Part shown: in pieces, positions 54,348 to 62,330 of the stretch
How the letters are laid out: the number at the start of each line of letters is the position of its first letter
How positions within the stretch are numbered: position 1 is the stretch's first letter
Assembly (NCBI GenBank): GCA_034506395.1
Contig: JAPDPQ010000021.1
Location: forward strand, 32,232 to 96,231
Origin: a candidate division KSB1 bacterium
Lineage (GTDB): Bacteria > Zhuqueibacterota > Zhuqueibacteria > Thermofontimicrobiales > Thermofontimicrobiaceae
Direction: 5' to 3'
Length of the DNA stretch: 64,000 nt
Position numbers and translations under genes: made by a program
The notes under the pieces: generated by a model
Databases searched by the model: none
Seen by the model: the letters and a program-made list of their open reading frames with translations, nothing else
Told to the model about the DNA's origin: nothing

Positions 54348-56177
54348 ATGAGAATTTTAAGAATAATCATTTGCCCTTTGCTCTTATTGTTTTTGTCACA
54401 AGCTATGATCTCTCATTCGTTTCTCATGGCGCAAACCATTCGCGTCGATGGTGCTCGGTATGTGCCAGAGGTAGAAATAACCTTCAGTGAGGGGGTGAAT
54501 GAGTATCGCAATCAGAACTACCCGCGCGCCACTGATATCTTTGAATCTCTGTTGTATCGAACGCCATTGCATCAGCGCATCACCGCTACCTATTTGATGC
54601 TGGGAAAGAGCTATTATAAGATGGGCTTATATAAAAAATCTGTCTCGGTCCTCAATGAATTGATCGAAAAATATCCTCAGAGCAACTATTTGGATGATGC
54701 CTATTACACCCTGGGTTTTAACTACTATGCCCAGGCCGATTATCTCAATTCGCTAAAGGCGTTTCTATGGGTTGCGGATTTTGGGAAGGCAAAGAAGCTG
54801 GTTGAGAAAAGTCGTAACAATGCGTTGAAGATCATTGATTCTAACATTGCGTTTACAGAACTGCAGAGCTTGAAGGATCAAATCACCAGCCCGATCGCTT
54901 CTGCGATTGTGACGATTAAATTATCGCAGCGCTACTTGGAGCAAGGCAATCGGGACCAGGCGATCTCTTTGCTTCAAAATTTCGTCCAAAAATTTCCAGA
55001 CAACCCATATTTGGCCAACGTGAAGCAACTGCTGACCAAAACCAATTTGTCAGCTCCGTCGGCCGACGTTGTCATTGGCGTGATCCTGCCATTGTCTGGC
55101 ACCTATAGTCAACAAGCCCGATCTTTGCTGACCGGCATGCAATATGTTCAGAAAAAATTCAATGACACATCGCAAGTAAAGATCAGGTTGGTGGTGAAAG
55201 ATTCGGAAGGCGATATCGTGAAGGCGGTGAAAGCAGCGCAGGAGTTAGCCCGTGACAACCAGATAGCGGCAATTATCGGCGAACTGGAGTTAGAGAAAAC
55301 CGTTGCCGTGGCCGCCGTGCTCGATGGATTTAATATCCCGTTGATTGTCCCAGCGACATCTGGCAATGGGATTGCCTCCATCAATAATTACATTTTTCAA
55401 CTTAATTCCGACCTTGAGACGCGCGGCAAACAAATAGCCCGATATGCAATGCAGCAATTAGGCCTAAAGACCTTTGCCACGTTAGCGCCAGCCGATAGCT
55501 ATGGCAAGGATATGACTGATAGTTTTACCGCCACGGTAGACCAATTGGGCGGGAAAATTGTCGCTCAAAAATGGTATTATGCCGATGCCCAGGACCTCAG
55601 TCGTCAATTTAAAAGCATCCGCGATCTGGGCTTTCAGCTCAGTAACAAAGACTCTTTGGTCCGATACTTTAGCAGGGAACTCGATGATTTTCGGATGGAA
55701 AAGGTTCCAGTCACAGGTATTGATGGTGTGTTTTTCCCTTGCTACACCGAAGAGATCCAATATCTTGCTCCGCAGTTCGCCTATGCCAATCTGCGAGCAA
55801 AAATTTTCGGTGGGGAATATTGGTACGACCTCGAGAAACTCCGAGCCAATCAGAACTATGTGGATGGCATTGTCTTTTGTAGCAGCTATTATGTGGACGA
55901 AACCAGCGTGGATTTTATCAAGTTTCGAAATGATTTTCGGATCGTCACCAAACGAACGCCGGAAATTATGGAGTTATACGGCTGTGATGCCCTCAGTGTT
56001 CTTGCTCACGCTATTGGCCACCGCAAACAGAATCGGCAAGAGATCCGCGATTTCTTAGATGAATTGGATAAATTTCCTGGCATCAAAGGCCCAATTACGT
56101 TCAAGGGCAACGGCCGCGTCAATTCAGAGGTGCGAATCCTGACTTTTAAGAACGGTCGCATCGAGTTGCTGCGCTAA
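54348..56177 (+). CDS. LpoA-like TPR plus periplasmic-binding protein
   Basis: A 609-residue exported protein. A signal peptide (about 1-29) leads to an N-terminal TPR-type segment (about 40-200: YPRATDIFESLLYRTP, YYKMGLYKKSVSVLNELIE, AYYTLGFNYYAQADYLNSL). A C-terminal type I periplasmic-binding domain covers about 240-605 (VVIGVILPLSGTYSQQA, AAIIGELELEKTVAVAAV, IPLIVPATSGNG). This TPR-plus-binding-protein layout resembles LpoA, an outer-membrane activator of a penicillin-binding protein, or an ABC-type receptor. No lipobox is obvious. It follows glmS by 10 bp and precedes sppA. Confidence 0.8.
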   Translation: MRILRIIICPLLLLFLSQAMISHSFLMAQTIRVDGARYVPEVEITFSEGVNEYRNQNYPRATDIFESLLYRTPLHQRITATYLMLGKSYYKMGLYKKSVSVLNELIEKYPQSNYLDDAYYTLGFNYYAQADYLNSLKAFLWVADFGKAKKLVEKSRNNALKIIDSNIAFTELQSLKDQITSPIASAIVTIKLSQRYLEQGNRDQAISLLQNFVQKFPDNPYLANVKQLLTKTNLSAPSADVVIGVILPLSGTYSQQARSLLTGMQYVQKKFNDTSQVKIRLVVKDSEGDIVKAVKAAQELARDNQIAAIIGELELEKTVAVAAVLDGFNIPLIVPATSGNGIASINNYIFQLNSDLETRGKQIARYAMQQLGLKTFATLAPADSYGKDMTDSFTATVDQLGGKIVAQKWYYADAQDLSRQFKSIRDLGFQLSNKDSLVRYFSRELDDFRMEKVPVTGIDGVFFPCYTEEIQYLAPQFAYANLRAKIFGGEYWYDLEKLRANQNYVDGIVFCSSYYVDETSVDFIKFRNDFRIVTKRTPEIMELYGCDALSVLAHAIGHRKQNRQEIRDFLDELDKFPGIKGPITFKGNGRVNSEVRILTFKNGRIELLR

Positions 56178-56214
56178 GCCACACCTCAATGACCATGCAT
56201 TTGTGAGGAAAATG

Positions 56215-57972
56215 ATGAAACCAATTCATGTTATTCTTTATACCTTGCTCACCTTAATCGTCGTAAAACTTCTGGGCATACTATTACTGATCTTTATCAT
56301 TATCAGTTTTTCGGATACGACTCCGACGGTTGAGAATAACTCCACGCTGGTCATTCAACTTTCTGGCCAGATCCCCGAGTTCGTCCCCAAGTCTGGTCTT
56401 CCGATCAAACTGGGGCCAAGCACTTCACTAAAGGCCATCTGTGATAATATCGAAAAAGCCCGCGTCGATCAAAGGATTAAAGGGATCCTGTTGCGCATCA
56501 ACCGCACCACGCTCGGTTGGGCCAAGATTGATGAGCTCAAAGGGCTTCTGGCGAATTTCAAAAATTCCGGAAAATATATTATCGCTTATCTGGGGTCCTA
56601 TGTGTCCGAGAGCGACTATTATCTGGCATTGTCAGCCGACAGTATTTTTGTCGCTCCTGGCGGATTTATGGAGATGAATGGCCTGGTGATTGAAACCATT
56701 CACTTGCCTGGATTATTAGAGAAGCTCGGGATCACGGTGGATTATTTCGCTTACGGCAAATATAAATCGCGTTCCGGCGAAGAATTGGGACGGAAAAAAC
56801 ATAGCGCTCCGGTGCTGGAAATGCTCAATGATCTGTTGGATTGGCAATACGCCCATTTAGTGAGGGCCATTGCCAATCGATTGAATATTTCCGAGGCCCA
56901 GGTCAAGGCAGTACTCGATCAAGGTTATTTTTCGCCTGAAAAATTTAAGCAGCTCGGCTGGGTCGACGGAATTTTGTACGAGGATCAATTATTTGATCGA
57001 CTCAAAGCATTAAATGGAACGGCGACAAAAGATAAATTGAATCAGATTTCCTCAGCAACCTATGATCGCATCTCTTCAGAATCATTGGGTTTGAACAAGG
57101 GGCGGGATCAAATCGCCCTGATCTATTCGCAAGGCATCATCCAAGAGGGCGACGATCAAATTGATCCATTAAGTTTCGAGTTCTCCGCCGGAACTGATCC
57201 GATCATTCGCGCCCTGAGGAAGGCGGCCAAATCCCGTTCCGTCAAGGCTATCGTATTCCGCGTGGATTCGCCGGGCGGCAGTGGTTTGGGCTGTGATCTG
57301 GTCTGGCGCGAAATTCTAAAGGCGAAAGAGAAAAAGCCAGTCATCGTCTCTATGTCGGATTATGCCGCTTCTGGTGGCTATTGGGTTTCCATGGGCGCCA
57401 CTGCCATTGTCGCCCAGCCTTCGACATTGACCGGTTCGATCGGGATCTGGTCGGTGTTTCCCAACGTGAGCGGCCTATACGATAAGCTGGGTCTGGTACC
57501 AGAGACGATCAAGCGCGGAGAACACGCCGATATGTTCCTGGGGGTAAAAAAACTGAGTGATTATGAGAAAAAACTATTAAGTGATCGGTTGCTGGAGACC
57601 TATCGGGATTTCGTTGCCAAGGCTGCCAGTTCCCGGGGCAAATCGTATGACGAACTGGAACCTTATGCTCAGGGCCGCTCGTGGATGGGCGAGCAGGCGC
57701 AGAAATTGGGCCTGATCGATGAACTTGGCGGTCTGGATCGCGCCATTCAACTCGCCAAACAAAAGGCCGGCATCGACACCACCGCGCCGGTCAAAATTGT
57801 CGTATTTACTACGATGAAAGGCTGGATCGAAAAACTGATCTCCAATCCGATGCTCCGTTGGATTGTGGCGAGCCCTCGGATGGAGAGTTTGTGGAAGCAT
57901 TGGCAAGATGTCCTGACGCACCAACAAGTGCTGCTTTGGCCTTTGATGCCGTATCGCATTCGCATTTACTGA
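56215..57972 (+). CDS. sppA: Signal peptide peptidase SppA, 67K type
   Basis: SppA degrades cleaved signal peptides at the inner membrane with a Ser/Lys dyad. The 585-residue protein has one N-terminal helix (about 10-35) and two ClpP-like halves. The catalytic lysine is in YFAYGKYKSRSGEELG (about 182-184) of the first half, and the nucleophile S386 in MSDYAASGGYWVS of the second, with LTGSIGIWSVFPN following. Starts at 56203 (GTG), 56212 and 56215 are possible; 56215 has the best spacing to GAGGA. Its role fits the nearby envelope genes. Confidence 0.93.
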   Translation: MKPIHVILYTLLTLIVVKLLGILLLIFIIISFSDTTPTVENNSTLVIQLSGQIPEFVPKSGLPIKLGPSTSLKAICDNIEKARVDQRIKGILLRINRTTLGWAKIDELKGLLANFKNSGKYIIAYLGSYVSESDYYLALSADSIFVAPGGFMEMNGLVIETIHLPGLLEKLGITVDYFAYGKYKSRSGEELGRKKHSAPVLEMLNDLLDWQYAHLVRAIANRLNISEAQVKAVLDQGYFSPEKFKQLGWVDGILYEDQLFDRLKALNGTATKDKLNQISSATYDRISSESLGLNKGRDQIALIYSQGIIQEGDDQIDPLSFEFSAGTDPIIRALRKAAKSRSVKAIVFRVDSPGGSGLGCDLVWREILKAKEKKPVIVSMSDYAASGGYWVSMGATAIVAQPSTLTGSIGIWSVFPNVSGLYDKLGLVPETIKRGEHADMFLGVKKLSDYEKKLLSDRLLETYRDFVAKAASSRGKSYDELEPYAQGRSWMGEQAQKLGLIDELGGLDRAIQLAKQKAGIDTTAPVKIVVFTTMKGWIEKLISNPMLRWIVASPRMESLWKHWQDVLTHQQVLLWPLMPYRIRIY

Positions 57973-58212
57973 TCGGCTCTTGGGAAAAATAGCTGCTGAT
58001 TCATCTGTTCCAGATCGAATCTGATCCAGTATTTCAGCTCTCACATCAGAAAAAAGACGATGCAATGAACTGATCCTGTCCGTGAGCCAGTGATGAGATT
58101 TCTCGATCTGTGGTTTCTAACATATGCGCATTTTCAATTAACTGGATTGCTTCGATTTAAAAGTGTTGAAAGATTTTCCCAATTTTAAATCCAACTTTGA
58201 GACAACACTCAA

Positions 58213-60267
58213 ATGAAAGACGACCTCCTTCGATCCCATCAGTTCAGTGTTGACGGAGAAGCCCTTTCCCTTCTCAGCGGCGAAGTCCATTATTGGCGGC
58301 TGCAACCCTATTATTGGGAGAAAATTTTGCAACGGGTCCGCGAAATGGGCCTTCAGATCATCGCCAGTTATGTGTGTTGGGAATTTCATGAATATGAGCC
58401 TGGGAAACTGGATTTTGTTGGCGAAACCATTCCCGAGCGAGATTTGGTTGGATTTTTAAAGCTCTGCCAATCAATGAATTTCAAGGTGATCATTCGGCCG
58501 GGACCCTATATCTATTCGGAATGGCCGCAGGCTGGCATCCCAGCTCGGCTGGCCCGCTACCATCGCCTTCACCCAGTTTTTCTCAAAGAATGCGAGCATT
58601 ACATTCAGCACGTTACAGAGACCTTGAAGCCCTGGTTTTCTACCAAAGGCGGGCCGATCATTTTGCTTCAAGCCGATAACGAGATCGACTCGTTCGCGTA
58701 CTTTCACGGCGAGCAACTGGGCTTATATGGCGGTGACGGGCTATTTCAGGAATTTCTAAAGGAAAAATACAAAAATAGTGACCAACTGAACCGCATCTGG
58801 CAAACTCGATTCAGCGAGTTTTCCGAAACCGCGGGAACAATAAAGCTCAAAGATCAAATTCCTGGTAGCAAGGCTCGCGCCTTAGATTTCTTTCAGTTCC
58901 AACATTGGTGCGCTAAAAAGATCGCCAGATGGGTAGTCAACGCCTATCGCGCTGCGGGTGTTGACATCCCAATCTATCTCAATACCGTGCATCATTGCTA
59001 CAGCCAAAATTTGAGGGAAATGGCCGAGGAATTCGGGCTGGTCGGCATCGATCTCTATCCTTCCAACGAATTTCATGCTTCTGAGGATGAACATTTAAAA
59101 TTCTTGAGAAACGTCTGTTATGCCAGCGCCGTTACCAAGCTTCCCTATATTCCTGAGTTCCAATGCGGCATCTGGCATGGCTATCATTATCACACCAAAA
59201 ATTTGACCGCGAATCATTATCGGATGTCTTGCTTGACTGCATTAATGGCCGGCATCATTGGCTGGAACTGGTACATGCTGGTGGAACGGGACAATTGGTA
59301 TTATTCGCCCATCAATTCGCGGGGGTTTATCCGACCCGAGCTTTTCGAACCGATGACGAAAATCGTAGAAGTTTTTCATCGCCTTAATCCCGCAAAATTG
59401 ACCCGGCTGACCAATACTGCGATCACTGAAGACGAGTATCATTTTTGGGCAGAGGGCATCGGCCACCAAAATCCAATGGCGAAAGCGGTTTATGACTCGG
59501 GCATCCCATTCAGCAGTTTCGATCTGAAAAAGGGTGATCCCAAATGCCAATTGCTATTTTATGCTGGACCTGACTGGTTGCCCCGAACGAATCATCATCG
59601 GCTGCGGCAGTTTATCGAAGAAGGGGGCACGCTGGTATGCTGCAATACATTTCCGCAATTGGATGAGACTTTTCAAGCATACGCGGCCCTTCCCTTCGTT
59701 GCGCCCGAGGGCTCGACCTTCGCTAAAAATTTTGATTTGAAATTGGGCACAATTAAGATTCAAATCAAGGACTCGCTTTCGATCTTTCGACAGGTGCCAG
59801 GCGAACCGTTTTATGCGGCCCAATCGGAGCGGCAGGTGGATAATATTTACGCTGAAGAGAATGGACTCTTGGATGATCATGAGGCGGGCAGAAAATTTAC
59901 CATTGGATACCAGCTTCCCATTGGCAAGGGCAAGCTTGTATACCTGGGCGTTACTCCAACCCCCAAGATTGTTAAGGCAATTCATCAAATGATGTCTACT
60001 GCAATCCATTGCCAGACAAATACCCCAAATGCATTAGTGACTTTGTTTCAAAAAGATGAACGGAAATTTTATGTGATTGTTATCAACCTCGGCACGGAGA
60101 CGAGGGATGTGCAAGTTCTACTGACACCAGCGATTTTCGCCAATTCAACTTGGGATTGCAGTGATCTGTTCGCTGATAAAAAGATGAAGTTGGCATTTTC
60201 TGAAATACCAGTTTTCTCTGTGTTGGTCGCTCGCAAAGATGGGACTGTTCTCGAGCTAAATCACTGA
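58213..60267 (+). CDS. GH35-like beta-galactosidase family protein
   Basis: A 684-residue glycosidase with the GH35 (beta-galactosidase) catalytic barrel in about 1-390. FSVDGEALSLLSGEVHYWR is the family start, IIRPGPYIYSEWPQAGIP a conserved loop, the acid/base is E157 in LLQADNEID and the nucleophile likely E315 in IPEFQCGIWHG. A beta-sandwich C-terminal part (about 420-684) follows. No signal peptide is evident, so it is cytoplasmic or uses another route. The ATG at 58213 has no clear Shine-Dalgarno site. Substrate is unknown; beta-galactosides are the family norm. Confidence 0.88.
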   Translation: MKDDLLRSHQFSVDGEALSLLSGEVHYWRLQPYYWEKILQRVREMGLQIIASYVCWEFHEYEPGKLDFVGETIPERDLVGFLKLCQSMNFKVIIRPGPYIYSEWPQAGIPARLARYHRLHPVFLKECEHYIQHVTETLKPWFSTKGGPIILLQADNEIDSFAYFHGEQLGLYGGDGLFQEFLKEKYKNSDQLNRIWQTRFSEFSETAGTIKLKDQIPGSKARALDFFQFQHWCAKKIARWVVNAYRAAGVDIPIYLNTVHHCYSQNLREMAEEFGLVGIDLYPSNEFHASEDEHLKFLRNVCYASAVTKLPYIPEFQCGIWHGYHYHTKNLTANHYRMSCLTALMAGIIGWNWYMLVERDNWYYSPINSRGFIRPELFEPMTKIVEVFHRLNPAKLTRLTNTAITEDEYHFWAEGIGHQNPMAKAVYDSGIPFSSFDLKKGDPKCQLLFYAGPDWLPRTNHHRLRQFIEEGGTLVCCNTFPQLDETFQAYAALPFVAPEGSTFAKNFDLKLGTIKIQIKDSLSIFRQVPGEPFYAAQSERQVDNIYAEENGLLDDHEAGRKFTIGYQLPIGKGKLVYLGVTPTPKIVKAIHQMMSTAIHCQTNTPNALVTLFQKDERKFYVIVINLGTETRDVQVLLTPAIFANSTWDCSDLFADKKMKLAFSEIPVFSVLVARKDGTVLELNH

Positions 60268-60331
60268 TGCCACTCGCTCTTGAATGGAGGAGGCCACTAG
60301 CCTAGCTAAATTTGACCTCTAAGGAGCCTAT

Positions 60332-60736
60332 ATGAAAAAATTCACCCAATCGCTCAAGGTCCGTTCTTACGAATTAGATGCCCAGGGGCATGTGAATTAC
60401 GCCGTCTATTTGAACTATCTGGAATATGCACGAGTATGTGCGTTGGAGCAAGCGGGTTTGCGCTTTGATGATTATATTAAGCGGGGGATTTACATCGTCA
60501 TCGTCGAAGTAAATATCAGGTACTTGGCGCCAGCCACTTTGGGTGACGAGCTGGAAGTTACCCTCGAAGGGATCAGCCTTGGCCGAACCAGCGCTCGGTT
60601 CAAACAAGAGATTTTCAATACCAAAACTGGCAAGCAAATCGTCGAGGCGGAGCTCGCTGGTGTGTTCATCAATAGAGAAGGAAAGCCGATCCCGATCGAT
60701 GAAAAGTTTAAAAGTGCTTTTTTTGATTCTCTATAA
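60332..60736 (+). CDS. Acyl-CoA thioesterase (4HBT/YbgC family)
   Basis: A 134-residue hot-dog-fold thioesterase. It has the family start SLKVRSYELDAQGHVNYAVY with the catalytic aspartate (D17 in YELDAQGHVNYA), followed by YLEYARVCALEQAG, VVEVNIRYLAPATLGDELEV and a C-terminal AGVFINREGKP. This matches YbgC/4-hydroxybenzoyl-CoA thioesterase-type enzymes, often linked to Tol-Pal. The ATG follows AAGGAG. It is about 65 bp after the GH35 gene and precedes a perfect palindromic terminator. The substrate is unknown. Confidence 0.9.
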   Translation: MKKFTQSLKVRSYELDAQGHVNYAVYLNYLEYARVCALEQAGLRFDDYIKRGIYIVIVEVNIRYLAPATLGDELEVTLEGISLGRTSARFKQEIFNTKTGKQIVEAELAGVFINREGKPIPIDEKFKSAFFDSL

Positions 60737-60744
60737 ATCCCGCA

Positions 60745-60775
60745 GCGTTCCTAAACCTCCCAGGTTTAGGAACGC
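60745..60775 (+). terminator. Perfect 14-bp palindrome (terminator-like, possibly repeat)
   Basis: GCGTTCCTAAACCT (60745-60758) and AGGTTTAGGAACGC (60762-60775) are a perfect 14-bp inverted repeat with loop CCC, starting 9 bp after the thioesterase stop. The following tract is only CAAAACCC, so classical termination is uncertain. The sequence resembles a widespread palindromic repeat motif. Confidence 0.55.
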
Positions 60776-61001
60776 TCAAAACCCACTTGCCTTTTTCGCT
60801 TTTTCCTGTTAAATTCATTCTGCAATGGCTCCCTCCCACCATCTGATCGGAACCTGCACTTCGATTAACGCTCTTTCAGCCTGAACCAGAATTGAACACC
60901 AGCGCCACATTTGAGCCAGCCATTGCCTGGGGGAGCTTAAGTTCTTTCTATTCTAACAACCCAATGATTTAACTTGTGAACCAACCGAAAGGAGCACTAT
61001 C

Positions 61002-62309
61002 ATGAACCGATCAATTTGCGCACTGATCACTATTTTTTCACTGATCACTCTGTTTTCACTGATTCCTGCCCACTGGGCCTTCCCCCAGGGCATCTGGAAA
61101 TATTATACCCGTGCCGATGGGCTGGCAGGAGATTCTGTTTTCTGTATTTCTCAGGATAAGCAGGATAATATGTGGTTTGGTACCTGGGGTGCTGGTTTAA
61201 GCAAACTGGATACCAATGGAATCTGGACTAACTATTTTACTGGTAATTATACATTCGCAGTAATATATGACATTGAAGTTGATTCATCCAACAATAAATG
61301 GTTTGTTATTTCTCGGAGAGGTGGCCCTCATGGATGTTATGTCGTCAAATTTGATGATAATAAGTTTACTTATTATAAGCCAGCGCCTGAAGGATACCCT
61401 GATGTTGCCAATGTGTTAGGTCAGGATTCATTGGGTTACATCTGGTGTGGTGTCTTTCAATCCGGTGGCGCCTATTGGTTTGATGGAAATAGCTGGAATT
61501 ATTGGTCTGTCCCGGGCCTCTGGGATATTTATAATGGAATTAGTGATATTAAAACAGATCGTTATGGCAAGCTTTATTTTGGTCACTCTAATGGGGTATC
61601 GACTAAATATGATTTTTTATTCAATGTGGGGCGTGTTTCTGGTATCGCCTTTGACAAGCAAAACCATTTATGGTTTGGTGTAGTTGATTGGAAATGCGGA
61701 TTGTGGATGTTTGATGGCGCTACTTTACATCGCTGGACTAAAGATAATGGTTTAATTAATCCACTAAGTCAGGTTACAGCTGTAGCAATCGACTCCAGCA
61801 ATAATGTCTGGATTGCCAATGGGCCCGACGAATGGGGTGGGCCTTTAGGTGTATCAAAATTTGATGGCACCACTTTTAAACATTTTAATATTGATGATGG
61901 ATTAGTTAATGGTTTTGTCTATGATGTTTTTGTTGACAATAAAGGAGACATATGGTTCGCAACCGATGGCGGTGTTTCTGTTCTGCATGATACAACGACG
62001 AACAGCGTAAGACCGGTAAATCCTCCAGCTCAGCTTTTCTCATTATTTCAAAATTTCCCTAATCCGTTTAATTTGAATACCTGCATTAAATATAATCTAA
62101 ATTCAGCAGGTAAAATTGAATTATCCATTTATAATTTGTTAGGAAAGGAGGTGAGAACATTAATTAAAAAGTATCAATCGGCTGGAGAATATGAAACTAG
62201 TTGGAACGGAACCGACAATTCAGGAAAGGAGGTGAGTAGCGGCATTTATCTTGCCGTATTAACATTTAATGACTCAAAAAAAATAATTAAATTAAGTCTC
62301 ATCAGGTAA
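61002..62309 (+). CDS. Secreted beta-propeller protein with type IX sorting domain
   Basis: A 435-residue exported protein. A signal peptide (about 1-28) precedes six or seven propeller repeats (about 30-335) of the two-component-regulator-propeller type, with NMWFGTWGAGLSKLD, GDIWFATDGGVSVL and similar W-F-G units. A C-terminal FlgD-like/T9SS type A sorting domain (about 345-435) contains FQNFPNPFNLNTCIKYNL, GKIELSIYNLLGKEVRTL and ends KIIKLSLIR. No kinase or DNA-binding domain is fused. The coding sequence is clearly more AT-rich than its neighbours. The ATG follows AAGGAG. Confidence 0.85.
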   Translation: MNRSICALITIFSLITLFSLIPAHWAFPQGIWKYYTRADGLAGDSVFCISQDKQDNMWFGTWGAGLSKLDTNGIWTNYFTGNYTFAVIYDIEVDSSNNKWFVISRRGGPHGCYVVKFDDNKFTYYKPAPEGYPDVANVLGQDSLGYIWCGVFQSGGAYWFDGNSWNYWSVPGLWDIYNGISDIKTDRYGKLYFGHSNGVSTKYDFLFNVGRVSGIAFDKQNHLWFGVVDWKCGLWMFDGATLHRWTKDNGLINPLSQVTAVAIDSSNNVWIANGPDEWGGPLGVSKFDGTTFKHFNIDDGLVNGFVYDVFVDNKGDIWFATDGGVSVLHDTTTNSVRPVNPPAQLFSLFQNFPNPFNLNTCIKYNLNSAGKIELSIYNLLGKEVRTLIKKYQSAGEYETSWNGTDNSGKEVSSGIYLAVLTFNDSKKIIKLSLIR

Positions 62310-62330
62310 ATTTAACCAATGGAGGTTGCC

